Origin: Pseudomonas putida
GTDB taxonomy: Bacteria; Pseudomonadota; Gammaproteobacteria; Pseudomonadales; Pseudomonadaceae
Direction: 5' to 3'
DNA length: 64,000 nt
Assembly: GCF_022627325.1 (NCBI RefSeq)
Contig: NZ_JAETZZ010000004.1
Coordinates: 1-64,000 of the forward strand
Both the position numbers and the translations under genes were made by a program. The notes below the pieces were generated by a model. It had not been told where the DNA came from, made no database searches, and was given only the letters and a program-made list of their open reading frames with translations. Within the stretch, counting starts at the first letter, position 1. Each line of letters begins with the position of its first letter. Positions 54,100 to 63,389 of this stretch are shown here, in pieces.

Positions 54100-54371
54100 T
54101 GGGCACCCCCGGATTTGATCTCCCCATGTGAGGCGCCTAGGTGACGGTGCTTCCAAAGGAAGTTACCGCTGAAGAAGATGATCTGTCCCAGATGCCGCGC
54201 AATGTCACACATTGGCCCTTCCTCATGGCTTGAGCACATCGGATAGAGCAGCGCGTAGAGCTTGTGGAACTCGTCTCGAGCGAAGTTCATCGAGCACATG
54301 TCGCGGGCATCGATCAATGCCTCTGGCAGAACTTCGCCTTCAAGGGGCGAGATACTTGGGAAGCAGTTCAT
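54096..54371 (-). CDS. Hypothetical protein, replication chain
   Basis: A 91-residue protein with several Cys and His residues (ARDMCSMNFARDEF, YPMCSSHEEGPMCDIARHLGQ) that could bind metal. It overlaps its neighbours by 4 nt on both sides. Unknown family. Confidence 0.65.
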   Translation of the reverse strand: MNCFPSISPLEGEVLPEALIDARDMCSMNFARDEFHKLYALLYPMCSSHEEGPMCDIARHLGQIIFFSGNFLWKHRHLGASHGEIKSGGAQ

Positions 54372-54526
54372 TGCACACCCCCTTGGGCTTCGAGGGCGCG
54401 AGCTTGGTCCATGTGGTGGTTGTAGCGCTTCAAGCGGACGGACAAGGATGAGTTTGCGCGGAGAGCGCAGAGGGCCATCTTGCGGTGGGCAAGGGCGCGG
54501 ATTTTGGACGGAATGAGGGTGGTCAT
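54368..54526 (-). CDS. Short basic leader protein, first gene of the replication chain
   Basis: A 52-residue, strongly basic protein (MTTLIPSKIRALAHRKMAL...). ATG at 54526 has the strong site TAGGAG at 54535-54540, which overlaps the b2 target of the C4-like RNA. Because every later gene in the chain starts by an ATGA overlap, control of this first start could control the whole set. The protein may be mainly a translational gate, like icd in phage P1, but this is inference. Confidence 0.7.
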   Translation of the reverse strand: MTTLIPSKIRALAHRKMALCALRANSSLSVRLKRYNHHMDQARALEAQGGVQ

Positions 54527-54583
54527 CGGTTCAGCTCCTAACGTTGAGGAACTGCCACGGATCGTCGCCAAACGATTTAGGGT

Positions 54584-54658
54584 GGCAGCTGTGCGCAGGT
54601 TGGCGAACCGGGACGTTAGGCACCCGGCAGACCCGAAGGTCTCCCGCGCACAGCCGCC
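54584..54658 (-). ncRNA. C4-like antisense RNA, island copy
   Basis: On the minus strand: P1 GGCGGCUGUGCGC (54658-54646) with GCGCACAGCUGCC (54596-54584), 13 pairs; P2 AGACC-UUCG-GGUCU (54642-54629); P3 CCGGG/CCCGG (54627-54623 with 54612-54608) with a 10-nt loop carrying b'. The strand after P3 carries a'. This is the c4/P4-CI type of immunity RNA in the expected place, the leader of the replication operon. It should repress replication genes in the integrated state and give immunity against a second copy. Confidence 0.8.
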
Positions 54659-54679
54659 ATAAACAGGATGTGCGGGCAC

Positions 54680-54713
54680 AAAAAAAGCGCCTGCAATCAT
54701 CAAGGGGGCGCTT
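54680..54713 (-). terminator. Leader terminator (attenuator) between b1 and the C4-like RNA
   Basis: Minus-strand stem AAGCGCC/GGCGCTT (7 bp, loop of 15) followed by seven T residues. The left arm can instead pair with GGCGC of the b1 segment (GGCGC-ACAA-GCGCC). Binding of b' to b1 would block that alternative and favour termination. This is a switch inferred from base pairing. Confidence 0.72.
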
Positions 54714-54772
54714 GTGCGCCTAACAGTAATCGGGTCGCCAAACCCGGTCGCTGAATTTGCAGCGACTCGTGG

Positions 54773-54801
54773 ACGATACAGCGAGTGCTGAATGGGTGCA
54801 A
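54773..54801 (-). promoter_or_regulatory. Candidate promoter of the replication-operon leader
   Basis: Minus-strand -35 TTGCAC (54801-54796), 17-bp spacer, -10 TATCGT (54778-54773). It lies between iteron array B and a1. The match to sigma-70 consensus is moderate. Confidence 0.45.
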
Positions 54802-54806
54802 GTCCT

Positions 54807-54876
54807 ACTCGTGCCCATTTTTTCCACTCGTGCCCATCCCTGTGCATGGGCACGAGTGAGAAATATGGGCACGAGT
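54807..54876. repeat. Iteron array B (two direct, two inverted sites)
   Basis: ACTCGTGCCCA at 54807-54817 and 54826-54836; TGGGCACGAGT at 54847-54857 and 54866-54876. Steps are 19 bp within each pair. It lies immediately upstream of the candidate leader promoter. Non-coding apart from the arrays, 54527-54912 holds only the C4 leader. Confidence 0.87.
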
Positions 54877-54912
54877 AAGGAGAAAGGGCATCAGTGGAGG
54901 CAGGGCGGGTCA

Positions 54913-55137
54913 TCACGCCACCTCGCCACGGCTGGCTGCGATCTGCTCATCACACCAGGTGTGAATCTCGGCCTCGATCCACACGACGCACTTCGGGCCG
55001 AGCGTGACTTGCTTGGGGAAAGCGCCAGCCGCGATACGGCGGTAAATCTCGGTGCAGGACAGGCCGGTGATCGACTCTACGTCCTGGCGCTTGATGAAGC
55101 GGCGAGCGGGTGGGGTGATGTTGGTAGGGATAGCCAT
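54913..55137 (-). CDS. AlpA-family phage regulatory protein
   Basis: A 74-residue AlpA-type HTH protein: FIKRQDVESITGLSCTEIYRRIAAGAFPKQVTLGPKCVVWIEAEIHTWCDEQIAASR. AlpA/Vis proteins of P4-like elements act as transcription activators or excisionases. It lies between the integrase region and the replication leader, the usual place in P4-type islands. The RBS is GGAGGCGCAGACG. Confidence 0.88.
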   Translation of the reverse strand: MAIPTNITPPARRFIKRQDVESITGLSCTEIYRRIAAGAFPKQVTLGPKCVVWIEAEIHTWCDEQIAASRGEVA

Positions 55138-55184
55138 CGTCTGCGCCTCCTTGGGCGTGGTTGGATGGCTATGGATTTAATAGG

Positions 55185-55271
55185 TAACCAAACTAGTTTT
55201 CGATCCAAATTCCTACCATAAAAATGTTCCGGAATTTACTGGGAGTGAATTTATTCCGGATGTTTTGGTTA
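55185..55271. repeat. Nested inverted repeats upstream of alpA
   Basis: TAACCAAA (55185-55192) is inverted as TTTGGTTA (55264-55271), and the palindrome TTCCGGAA (55227-55234) is repeated as TTCCGGA (55254-55260), in an AT-rich stretch. Possible operators for AlpA or an integrase-associated site. Confidence 0.5.
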
Positions 55272-56234
55272 GCCAAAATCTTCCGCAGCAAAAGGCTTCA
55301 AGCCATCTATCAAGGTGCTTAGGTCTGAGGCTAGTGGTTTCACGGTTTTTCGCAGACGGTCTTCGCCGAACGTATCAGCGGAGATTGCATTTGCCATCAC
55401 CCGGTCCGGGATGTGGTTGTCAGTCTCCAAAGACCACAAGTAAAGGTCTAGGTAAGGCAACAAACCGTAATCACCCCACCAGTCAAATGCTGGTTTTTTT
55501 GGGGTGCCTGCACCTTTCGGGGAATTGGTTCTTTCTGATTTCAGCCACTCTTTGAATGATTTGAGAATGGCAGCGTCCGGTGCGTTAAGGTCAACGGTGA
55601 TTGCTGGGCTATGCCACTTCTCGTTAATTTTCCTATCGATTTTTATCTCGACATGTGGCGTGCGTGAGAAAAGATCGTATTTGTCTTCCCTGGACAGTAG
55701 CTCCGTCAATGTGAGGCTTTGACTTTCCTCGTCTGACTCTAAGTCGATCTCGTTTTCTGGATATGCAGACAGTTCCTCATTTTCAAGGTAATCCCATAGG
55801 GTTAGGCTTGAACTGTCCGCTTCTCCATCTTCAACCGAAAATTGATCAGATATTTTTTGGCGCAGCATGTCGTAAAGCGTGAGCGGCTTTATGGCTCGTT
55901 GATCAGCAAGGTCGTCATTGGAAATAGAGCGGCGTGCTGCATCCCAATAGAAGTTTCCAGGCAGGTAGCAATTGATGGGGTTGTCGCGAACTTGATTGAG
56001 AACGTCCACCATGTCGAGAATGTACATAGCTTCCGTAGAGCCTGATTTTCTCAGCTCTCGAAGCTTTGGTATAACCGCTGAATAATCAAGTTTGAGCATG
56101 GGCAGCATTGGGAGCATGGTTGCTCGTAACTGAATGTGAAACAACCAGTCTTTCGCCGAAAACTCAGATGTCGCCTTGTAGTTGTTCAAGTCGAACCAGG
56201 TCGGTAAATCTTTTACGTTGTCAATCTTAGCCAT
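55269..56234 (-). CDS. DUF6387-like island protein
   Basis: A 321-residue soluble, acidic protein. The start MAKIDNVKDLPTWFDLNNY fits the family DUF6387, often found next to P4-type integrases in Pseudomonas islands (from memory; tentative). There are no catalytic motifs or membrane segments. G+C is lower than in the replication genes. It is the first gene after the integrase, a frequent cargo position, so a defence role is possible but unproven. Confidence 0.68.
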   Translation of the reverse strand: MAKIDNVKDLPTWFDLNNYKATSEFSAKDWLFHIQLRATMLPMLPMLKLDYSAVIPKLRELRKSGSTEAMYILDMVDVLNQVRDNPINCYLPGNFYWDAARRSISNDDLADQRAIKPLTLYDMLRQKISDQFSVEDGEADSSSLTLWDYLENEELSAYPENEIDLESDEESQSLTLTELLSREDKYDLFSRTPHVEIKIDRKINEKWHSPAITVDLNAPDAAILKSFKEWLKSERTNSPKGAGTPKKPAFDWWGDYGLLPYLDLYLWSLETDNHIPDRVMANAISADTFGEDRLRKTVKPLASDLSTLIDGLKPFAAEDFG

Positions 56235-56255
56235 GTCTGATGCCTTGTCTGAAGG

Positions 56256-57464
56256 TTAGGCTGATCGGCCTATGCAGATAACGTTTCCATTCGCGCACAG
56301 TGCGTCGATCGCGTCAGCCCATGCCTGCATCATCACGCGGCGTTGATCTAGGTAGTGTGCATGGTTGTAGGTGTCGCGGATCGAGTCTTGATCGCCATGG
56401 GCCAGTTGCCGCTCGATCCAGTCGCGGTTGTAGCCTCGGGTGTTCAGGCTGGTACTCAGCAGATGGCGGAAACCGTGGCCAGTCTGGCGCCCCTCGTAAC
56501 CCATCGAGGAAAGTGCCTTGTTCACCGTGTTCTCGCTCATTGGCCTGGCGCGGTTGTTGCGCCCAGGGAAGGCGAGGGGGTAGGTGCCGGTCAGTTCATG
56601 CAGGGCACGCAGCAGGACCACGGCCTGGCGTGGGAGCGGGACGATGTGAGGGCGTCGTGCCTTCATTCGCGCTGCTGGGATAGTCCAGGTCGCTGACTCC
56701 AGGTCGAACTCGTCCCAGGGCGCCAGCCGCAGCTCACCGGGTCGCACTGCTGTCAGCAGTAACAGGCGAATGGCGATCTTGCTGGTGATATCACACTGGG
56801 CCGCGTCCAGTTTCTCCAGCAGCTCGGGCAGTTCGCCTTCTGATACGTGCGGATGGTGGCGAGTGCGCGGGGCGTGCGCGGCTACCACGTCCAGATCGGT
56901 GGCGGGGTTGCCGGGTACCACGCCCTTGGCCAAGCCGAAACGGAATATCTGGCTCAGCCACTGGCGAACCTTGCGGGCGACGTTGAATGCCTCGCGCCGC
57001 TCGATCTTGCGCACCAGGTCAACCAGCTCAGGGCGTTGCACTTCGGCAGCGGGCCGTTTGCCAATCACCGGGAATATGTCCGACTCCAGATACTGCTTCG
57101 CCTTCGATGCGGTGGCTGGCGCCCATCGTGGCTGGTTGTAGTCGTACCATTCCCGCGCTAGCACTTCGAGCGTCAGGACCTGGGCGGCGGCAGCGGCCTT
57201 TTCCTGCTGTTTATGTGCACTTGGGTCTATGTCCTGTGCCAGCAACTTTCGCGCAGCATCCCGGCGCTCGCGGGCTTGGGCAAGTGTGACGGCGGGGTAG
57301 GCGCCCAGGCCCAGCATCTTGGCCTTGCCCTCGAAACGGTAGCGAAGGCGCCAGAGCTTCCCGCCAGCGGTCGTCACCTCAAGGCAAAGGCCCTGCGCGT
57401 CAGCGAGGCGATAGAGCTTGTCGCGGGGTTTGGCGGTGCGGATGGCGGTATCTGTGAGCGCCAC
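56256..57464 (-). CDS. int: P4-type tyrosine integrase
   Basis: A 402-residue integrase with an N-terminal DUF4102 arm-binding domain (LTDTAIRTAKPRDKLYRLADAQGLCLEV), a core-binding domain and a catalytic domain: Arg in LTAVRPGELR, Lys in RMKARRPH, HxxR in HGFRH, His in LAHGDQDSIRDTYNHAHY with the nucleophilic Tyr near its end. It lies next to the tRNA-Leu attachment site and should insert and excise the island. Confidence 0.93.
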   Translation of the reverse strand: MALTDTAIRTAKPRDKLYRLADAQGLCLEVTTAGGKLWRLRYRFEGKAKMLGLGAYPAVTLAQARERRDAARKLLAQDIDPSAHKQQEKAAAAAQVLTLEVLAREWYDYNQPRWAPATASKAKQYLESDIFPVIGKRPAAEVQRPELVDLVRKIERREAFNVARKVRQWLSQIFRFGLAKGVVPGNPATDLDVVAAHAPRTRHHPHVSEGELPELLEKLDAAQCDITSKIAIRLLLLTAVRPGELRLAPWDEFDLESATWTIPAARMKARRPHIVPLPRQAVVLLRALHELTGTYPLAFPGRNNRARPMSENTVNKALSSMGYEGRQTGHGFRHLLSTSLNTRGYNRDWIERQLAHGDQDSIRDTYNHAHYLDQRRVMMQAWADAIDALCANGNVICIGRSA

Positions 57465-57510
57465 GGCTATTCCCTTGCAGTGCCGAACCGCGCCGGATTG
57501 CGGTCGGTGT

Positions 57511-57558
57511 GTGAGTAGGATTTTGGACCGAACTCGTCCTACTCACAAATCTACTCAC
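57511..57558. repeat. Candidate integrase arm-type sites, right end
   Basis: GTGAGTAGG (57511-57519, inverted), CCTACTCAC (57538-57546) and TCTACTCAC (57550-57558). They match the pair at the left end and lie between int and the tRNA. Confidence 0.6.
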
Positions 57559-57601
57559 ATACTTTGGGGCTTACAAGGGAATCACTGGGAACAATAGGCA
57601 C

Positions 57602-57627
57602 AAAAAAACCGGCTCAGTGGCCGGTTT
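57602..57627 (-). terminator. Terminator downstream of tRNA-Leu, supplied by the island
   Basis: Minus-strand stem AACCGGC/GCCGGTT followed by seven T residues, about 50 nt after the tRNA 3' end, inside the island. It replaces the chromosomal terminator moved to 44164-44192. Confidence 0.8.
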
Positions 57628-57671
57628 CTCTGGTGTTCCGGGTCTGGTAGGGACCGCTTGGAACTATGTGA

Positions 57672-57756
57672 TGGTGCCCCGAGGGAGACTCGAACTCCCA
57701 CTCCTTTCGAAAACGGATTTTGAATCCGCCGCGTCTACCAATTCCGCCATCAGGGC
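57672..57756 (-). tRNA. tRNA-Leu (anticodon CAA)
   Basis: An 85-nt cloverleaf on the minus strand: acceptor GCCCTGA/TCGGGGC, D arm with GGTAGACGC, anticodon stem-loop GCGGA-TTCAAAA-TCCGT, long variable arm TTTCGAAAGGA, T arm GGGAGTTCGAGTCTCCC, and encoded CCA. The island's attachment site is the last 24 nt, and the gene remains complete after insertion. Confidence 0.95.
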
Positions 57757-57864
57757 GTGTGGCGCGCAGTATAGAGAGCTACCTCTGGTCGGTCAATCGG
57801 CTTTCATGGTCAATTTTCACACATTGGGCTAAACTTCCCGGCCCTGCCGAACCCGAACATCATC

Positions 57865-60044
<2,180 letters not shown>

Positions 60045-60088
60045 TTGTTCGCACCATCTAATTAAAACTTACGCAACTGGAGTGCCCA

Positions 60089-60424
60089 ATGAGCTTCTTG
60101 ATCCCCGCCGCCTATGCGGACGCTGCTGCACCCGCCGCTGGCCCAGCCGGCACCGGCTTCGAGTGGATTTTCCTGGTCGGTTTCCTGGTCATCTTCTACC
60201 TGATGATCTGGCGCCCGCAGGCCAAGCGTGCCAAAGAGCAGAAGAACCTGCTGAGCAACTTGCAAAAAGGTGATGAAGTTGTCACCAACGGCGGCATCGC
60301 TGGCAAGATCGTCAAGGTTTCCGATGATTTCGTGGTGCTGGAAGTGTCCGACACGGTCGAGCTGAAGTTCCAGAAGGGCGCCATTGCCGCGACCCTGCCA
60401 AAAGGTACGCTCAAGGCTATCTGA
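60089..60424 (+). CDS. yajC: Preprotein translocase accessory subunit YajC
   Basis: A 111-residue protein with one transmembrane helix (WIFLVGFLVIFYLMIWRPQ) followed by a cytoplasmic domain with GDEVVTNGGIAGKIVKV. It associates with SecDF. It lies 44 nt after tgt and 62 nt before secD, in the usual queA-tgt-yajC-secDF order. Confidence 0.96.
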   Translation: MSFLIPAAYADAAAPAAGPAGTGFEWIFLVGFLVIFYLMIWRPQAKRAKEQKNLLSNLQKGDEVVTNGGIAGKIVKVSDDFVVLEVSDTVELKFQKGAIAATLPKGTLKAI

Positions 60425-60486
60425 GTTACCGGTTTTTTTTCCAGTCGGGGCGCGCAACGCGCCCCGCGTCTTGAACGGGCGGCGTG

Positions 60487-62349
60487 ATGCTGAACAAATA
60501 CCCTCTGTGGAAATACGCACTGATCGTGATGGTACTGGCGATCGGTTTTATTTATTCCGCTCCCAACCTCTACCCGGATGACCCGGCGGTGCAGATCAGC
60601 GGTGCCAGCTCGGCGCTGCAGGTCAACCAGGCCGACCTCGACCGCGTCAGCAAGGCGCTGACCGAAGCCGGTATCACCGTCAAAGGTGCGAGCCTGGGTG
60701 AGAAGGGCAGCGCGCTGGTGCGCCTGAGCAACCAGGAAGACCAGTTGCCAGCCAAGGATGTAGTGCGCAAGGCGCTGGGCGATGATTATGTCGTGGCCCT
60801 GAACCTGGCCCAAACCACTCCGCAATGGCTGCGTAACCTGGGTGCAAGCCCGATGAAGCTGGGCCTGGACCTGTCCGGTGGTGTGCACTTCCTGCTGGAA
60901 GTGGACATGGACAAGGCCATGAGCGCCCGCCTGAAAGTCTACGAAGGCGAGGTCAAGACCTTGCTGCGCAAAGAGCGCGTCCGCTACCGCAGCCTGCCTC
61001 AGCAGGATGGCGGCATCATGCTGGGCTTCGCCGACGATGCAACCCGCGAACAGGCACGTGCCCTGATCCGCAAGAATTTCAGTGATTTCGACCTGACCAC
61101 CAGCGAACGTAATGAAACCGCTGTGCTGCGTCTGGCGCTGACTCAGGCGAAAGTCGCCGAGATCCGCGAGTACTCGATCAAGCAGAACCTCACCACCGTG
61201 CGCAACCGCGTCAACGAGCTGGGCGTCGCCGAGCCGCTGGTTCAGCGCCAGGGCGCCAACCGCATCGTGGTCGAACTGCCAGGTGTGCAGGACACTGCCG
61301 AAGCCAAGCGTATCCTCGGCAAGACCGCCAACCTGGAGTTCCGCTTCGGCGCCGAGCCGGGTGCGTCCAGGGCCACTACCGAGGTCTTCGAGTTCCGTGA
61401 GGGCGGCCGCTCCGCTCAGGTCGAGCGTGGCCTGATCATCACCGGTGACCAGGTTACCGACGCCCAGGCCAGCTTCGACGAGCATGGCCGGCCGCAGGTG
61501 AACATTCGCCTGGACGGCCACGGTGGCGAGCTGATGAGCCGCGCGACCCGCAGCAATGTCGGGCGCAGCATGGCGGTGATCTTCATCGAGCAGAAGCCGG
61601 TGACCCGCTACGTCAAGCAGACTGTCAACGGCGTCGAGAAGGACGTGCCGGTACAGAGCTTCGTGGAAGAGAAGAAGATCATCAGCCTGGCGACCATCCA
61701 GTCGCCGCTGGGCAGCCAGTTCCGCATCACCGGCCTGAACGGGCAGGGCGAATCGTCCGAGCTGGCTCTGCTGCTGCGTGCTGGTGGCCTGGCCGCGCCG
61801 ATGTACTTCGCTGAAGAACGTACCATCGGCCCGAGCCTGGGTGCCGACAACATCACCAAAGGTATCAATGCGTCGCTGTGGGGCATGCTGTTCGTCTCGC
61901 TGTTCATCATCGCCATCTACCGCGCGTTCGGCGTGCTGGCGACCATCGCCCTGGCGGGCAACATGGTCTTGCTGCTGGCGTTGATGTCGCTGTTGGGGGC
62001 TACCCTGACCTTGCCAGGCATCGCCGGTATCGTGCTGACCATGGGTATGGCCGTCGACGCCAACGTACTGATCTTCTCGCGTATCCGTGAAGAGCTCGCT
62101 GCCGGCATGTCGGTGCAGCGCGCGATTCATGAAGGCTTCAACCGCGCGTATTCGGCGATCGTCGATGCCAACCTGACCACCTTGCTGGTCGGCGGCATCC
62201 TCTTTGCCATGGGTACCGGCCCGGTCAAGGGCTTTGCGGTCACCATGTCCCTCGGGATTTTCACCTCGATGTTCACCGCCATCATGATGACCCGTGCGCT
62301 GGTCAACCTGACCTGTGGCGGGCGTGACATCAAGAAGCTGTGGGTTTGA
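60487..62349 (+). CDS. secD: Protein translocase subunit SecD
   Basis: A 620-residue RND-type protein: one N-terminal helix, large periplasmic P1 domain, and five C-terminal helices. SecD motifs LGLDLSGGVHFLLEVD, RIVVELPGVQDTAEAKRIL and the helix with TMGMAVDANVLIFSRIREEL (Asp for proton use) are present. It pulls proteins through SecYEG with the proton gradient. ATG at 60487 is preferred to the GTG one codon earlier. Confidence 0.96.
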   Translation: MLNKYPLWKYALIVMVLAIGFIYSAPNLYPDDPAVQISGASSALQVNQADLDRVSKALTEAGITVKGASLGEKGSALVRLSNQEDQLPAKDVVRKALGDDYVVALNLAQTTPQWLRNLGASPMKLGLDLSGGVHFLLEVDMDKAMSARLKVYEGEVKTLLRKERVRYRSLPQQDGGIMLGFADDATREQARALIRKNFSDFDLTTSERNETAVLRLALTQAKVAEIREYSIKQNLTTVRNRVNELGVAEPLVQRQGANRIVVELPGVQDTAEAKRILGKTANLEFRFGAEPGASRATTEVFEFREGGRSAQVERGLIITGDQVTDAQASFDEHGRPQVNIRLDGHGGELMSRATRSNVGRSMAVIFIEQKPVTRYVKQTVNGVEKDVPVQSFVEEKKIISLATIQSPLGSQFRITGLNGQGESSELALLLRAGGLAAPMYFAEERTIGPSLGADNITKGINASLWGMLFVSLFIIAIYRAFGVLATIALAGNMVLLLALMSLLGATLTLPGIAGIVLTMGMAVDANVLIFSRIREELAAGMSVQRAIHEGFNRAYSAIVDANLTTLLVGGILFAMGTGPVKGFAVTMSLGIFTSMFTAIMMTRALVNLTCGGRDIKKLWV

Positions 62350-62359
62350 GGGGGCGACG

Positions 62360-63268
62360 ATGAAAACCATCAATTTCATGGGTGTGCGCAAGGTCGCGTT
62401 CGCCATAACCGTGCTCCTTACCGTGCTGGCACTGTTCAGCTGGTGGCAGAAGGGCCTGAACTTCGGCCTGGACTTCACCGGCGGTACGCTGATCGAGCTG
62501 ACCTACGAGCGCCCGGCCGACCTCAAGGCGGTGCGTGCCGAGCTGGTCGAATCCGGTTTCCACGAGGCTGTGGTGCAGAGCTTCGGCGCTACCACCGACC
62601 TGCTGGTGCGTATGCCTGGCGATGATCCGATGCTGGGTAACAAGGTGGCCGAAGCCCTGCAGAAGGTTGGCGGTGACAACCCGGCGACGGTCAAGCGCGT
62701 CGAGTTCGTTGGCCCGCAAGTGGGTGAAGAGCTGCGCGACCAGGGTGGCCTCGGCATGCTCCTGGCGCTGGGCGGCATCCTCATCTACCTGGCTTTCCGC
62801 TTCCAGTGGAAGTTCGCCGTGGGCGCGATCATTTCGCTGATCCACGACGTGGTGGTGACGCTGGGTATCCTGTCGTTCTTCCAGATCACCTTCGACCTGA
62901 CGGTACTGGCGGCGGTGCTGGCGATCATTGGTTACTCGCTCAACGACACCATCGTGGTGTTCGACCGGGTGCGTGAGAACTTCCGCGTGATGCGCAAGGC
63001 CTCGCTGATCGAGAACATCAATATCTCGACCACGCAAACCTTGCTGCGCACGGTGGCCACTTCCGTTTCGACCCTGCTGGCAATCGCTGCGCTGCTGTTC
63101 TTCGGCGGTGACAACCTGTTCGGCTTCTCCCTGGCCCTGTTCATCGGTGTTATGGCGGGTACCTACTCCTCGATCTACATCGCCAACGTGGTGCTGATCT
63201 GGCTGAACCTGAACAGCGAAGACCTCATTCCGCCGGCCAAGACCGACGGTGTGGATGACCGCCCCTAA
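62360..63268 (+). CDS. secF: Protein translocase subunit SecF
   Basis: A 302-residue protein: first helix KVAFAITVLLTVLALFSWW, motif LNFGLDFTGGTLIEL, and the helix with IGYSLNDTIVVFDRVREN. It forms a complex with SecD. The start at 62360 follows GAGGGGGCG; the longer reading overlaps secD without an RBS. Confidence 0.96.
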   Translation: MKTINFMGVRKVAFAITVLLTVLALFSWWQKGLNFGLDFTGGTLIELTYERPADLKAVRAELVESGFHEAVVQSFGATTDLLVRMPGDDPMLGNKVAEALQKVGGDNPATVKRVEFVGPQVGEELRDQGGLGMLLALGGILIYLAFRFQWKFAVGAIISLIHDVVVTLGILSFFQITFDLTVLAAVLAIIGYSLNDTIVVFDRVRENFRVMRKASLIENINISTTQTLLRTVATSVSTLLAIAALLFFGGDNLFGFSLALFIGVMAGTYSSIYIANVVLIWLNLNSEDLIPPAKTDGVDDRP

Positions 63269-63296
63269 GGCTTAGCCCTACGCCGTTCGGCGATCG

Positions 63297-63332
63297 AAAA
63301 GGCGCGAGTGTTGAACTCGCGCCTTTTTTTTT
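63297..63332 (+). terminator. Rho-independent terminator after secF
   Basis: GGCGCGAGT/ACTCGCGCC, loop GTTGA, then nine T residues. It ends the queA-secF transcript. Confidence 0.93.
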
Positions 63333-63389
63333 GCTCCAAGGCTGGGAGCAGGCGGGTTTACCCCGCGGGTATGAATCAGGAGGTTCAAT

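Larger units (their letters stand above)
54537..54742 (-). promoter_or_regulatory. a1/b1 and a2/b2 target segments of the island C4-like RNA
   Basis: On the minus strand: a1 TTTGGCGAC (54742-54734), b1 GTTAGGC (54724-54718), a2 TTTGGCGAC (54572-54564) and b2 CGTTAGG (54543-54537), which overlaps AGGAG of the first gene. They pair with a' TTCGCCAA (54607-54600) and b' GCCTAACG (54621-54614). The order is the same as at both chromosomal loci, but the sequences are wholly different. Confidence 0.78.
44206..57695. mobile_element. P4-type satellite-like genomic island in tRNA-Leu
   Basis: About 13.5 kb bounded by an 18-bp direct repeat of the tRNA-Leu 3' end, with a P4-type integrase next to the intact tRNA. 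Contents from the integrase inward: DUF6387 protein, AlpA regulator, leader with C4-like RNA, six-gene replication-type chain, second integrase with HTH protein, orphan capsid protein, small genes, orphan tail-assembly protein, RelA/SpoT-type synthetase and DUF5677 protein. There is no terminase, portal, tail tape measure or lysis gene. The layout is closer to a phage satellite than to a full prophage. Confidence 0.88.

Noticed and set aside
54527..54916. Upstream extension of the 54368 reading frame to 182 codons
   Set aside because: It would translate through the C4-like RNA and terminator; the strong TAGGAG site fixes the start at 54526.
44206..57695. Complete prophage
   Set aside because: No terminase, portal, tail tube, tape measure or lysis genes; the gene set fits a satellite or degraded element better.
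60196..62478. 760-codon open frame on the minus strand opposite secD and secF
   Set aside because: It is an antisense shadow of yajC, secD and secF produced by GC-rich third positions; no RBS and no recognisable domain.
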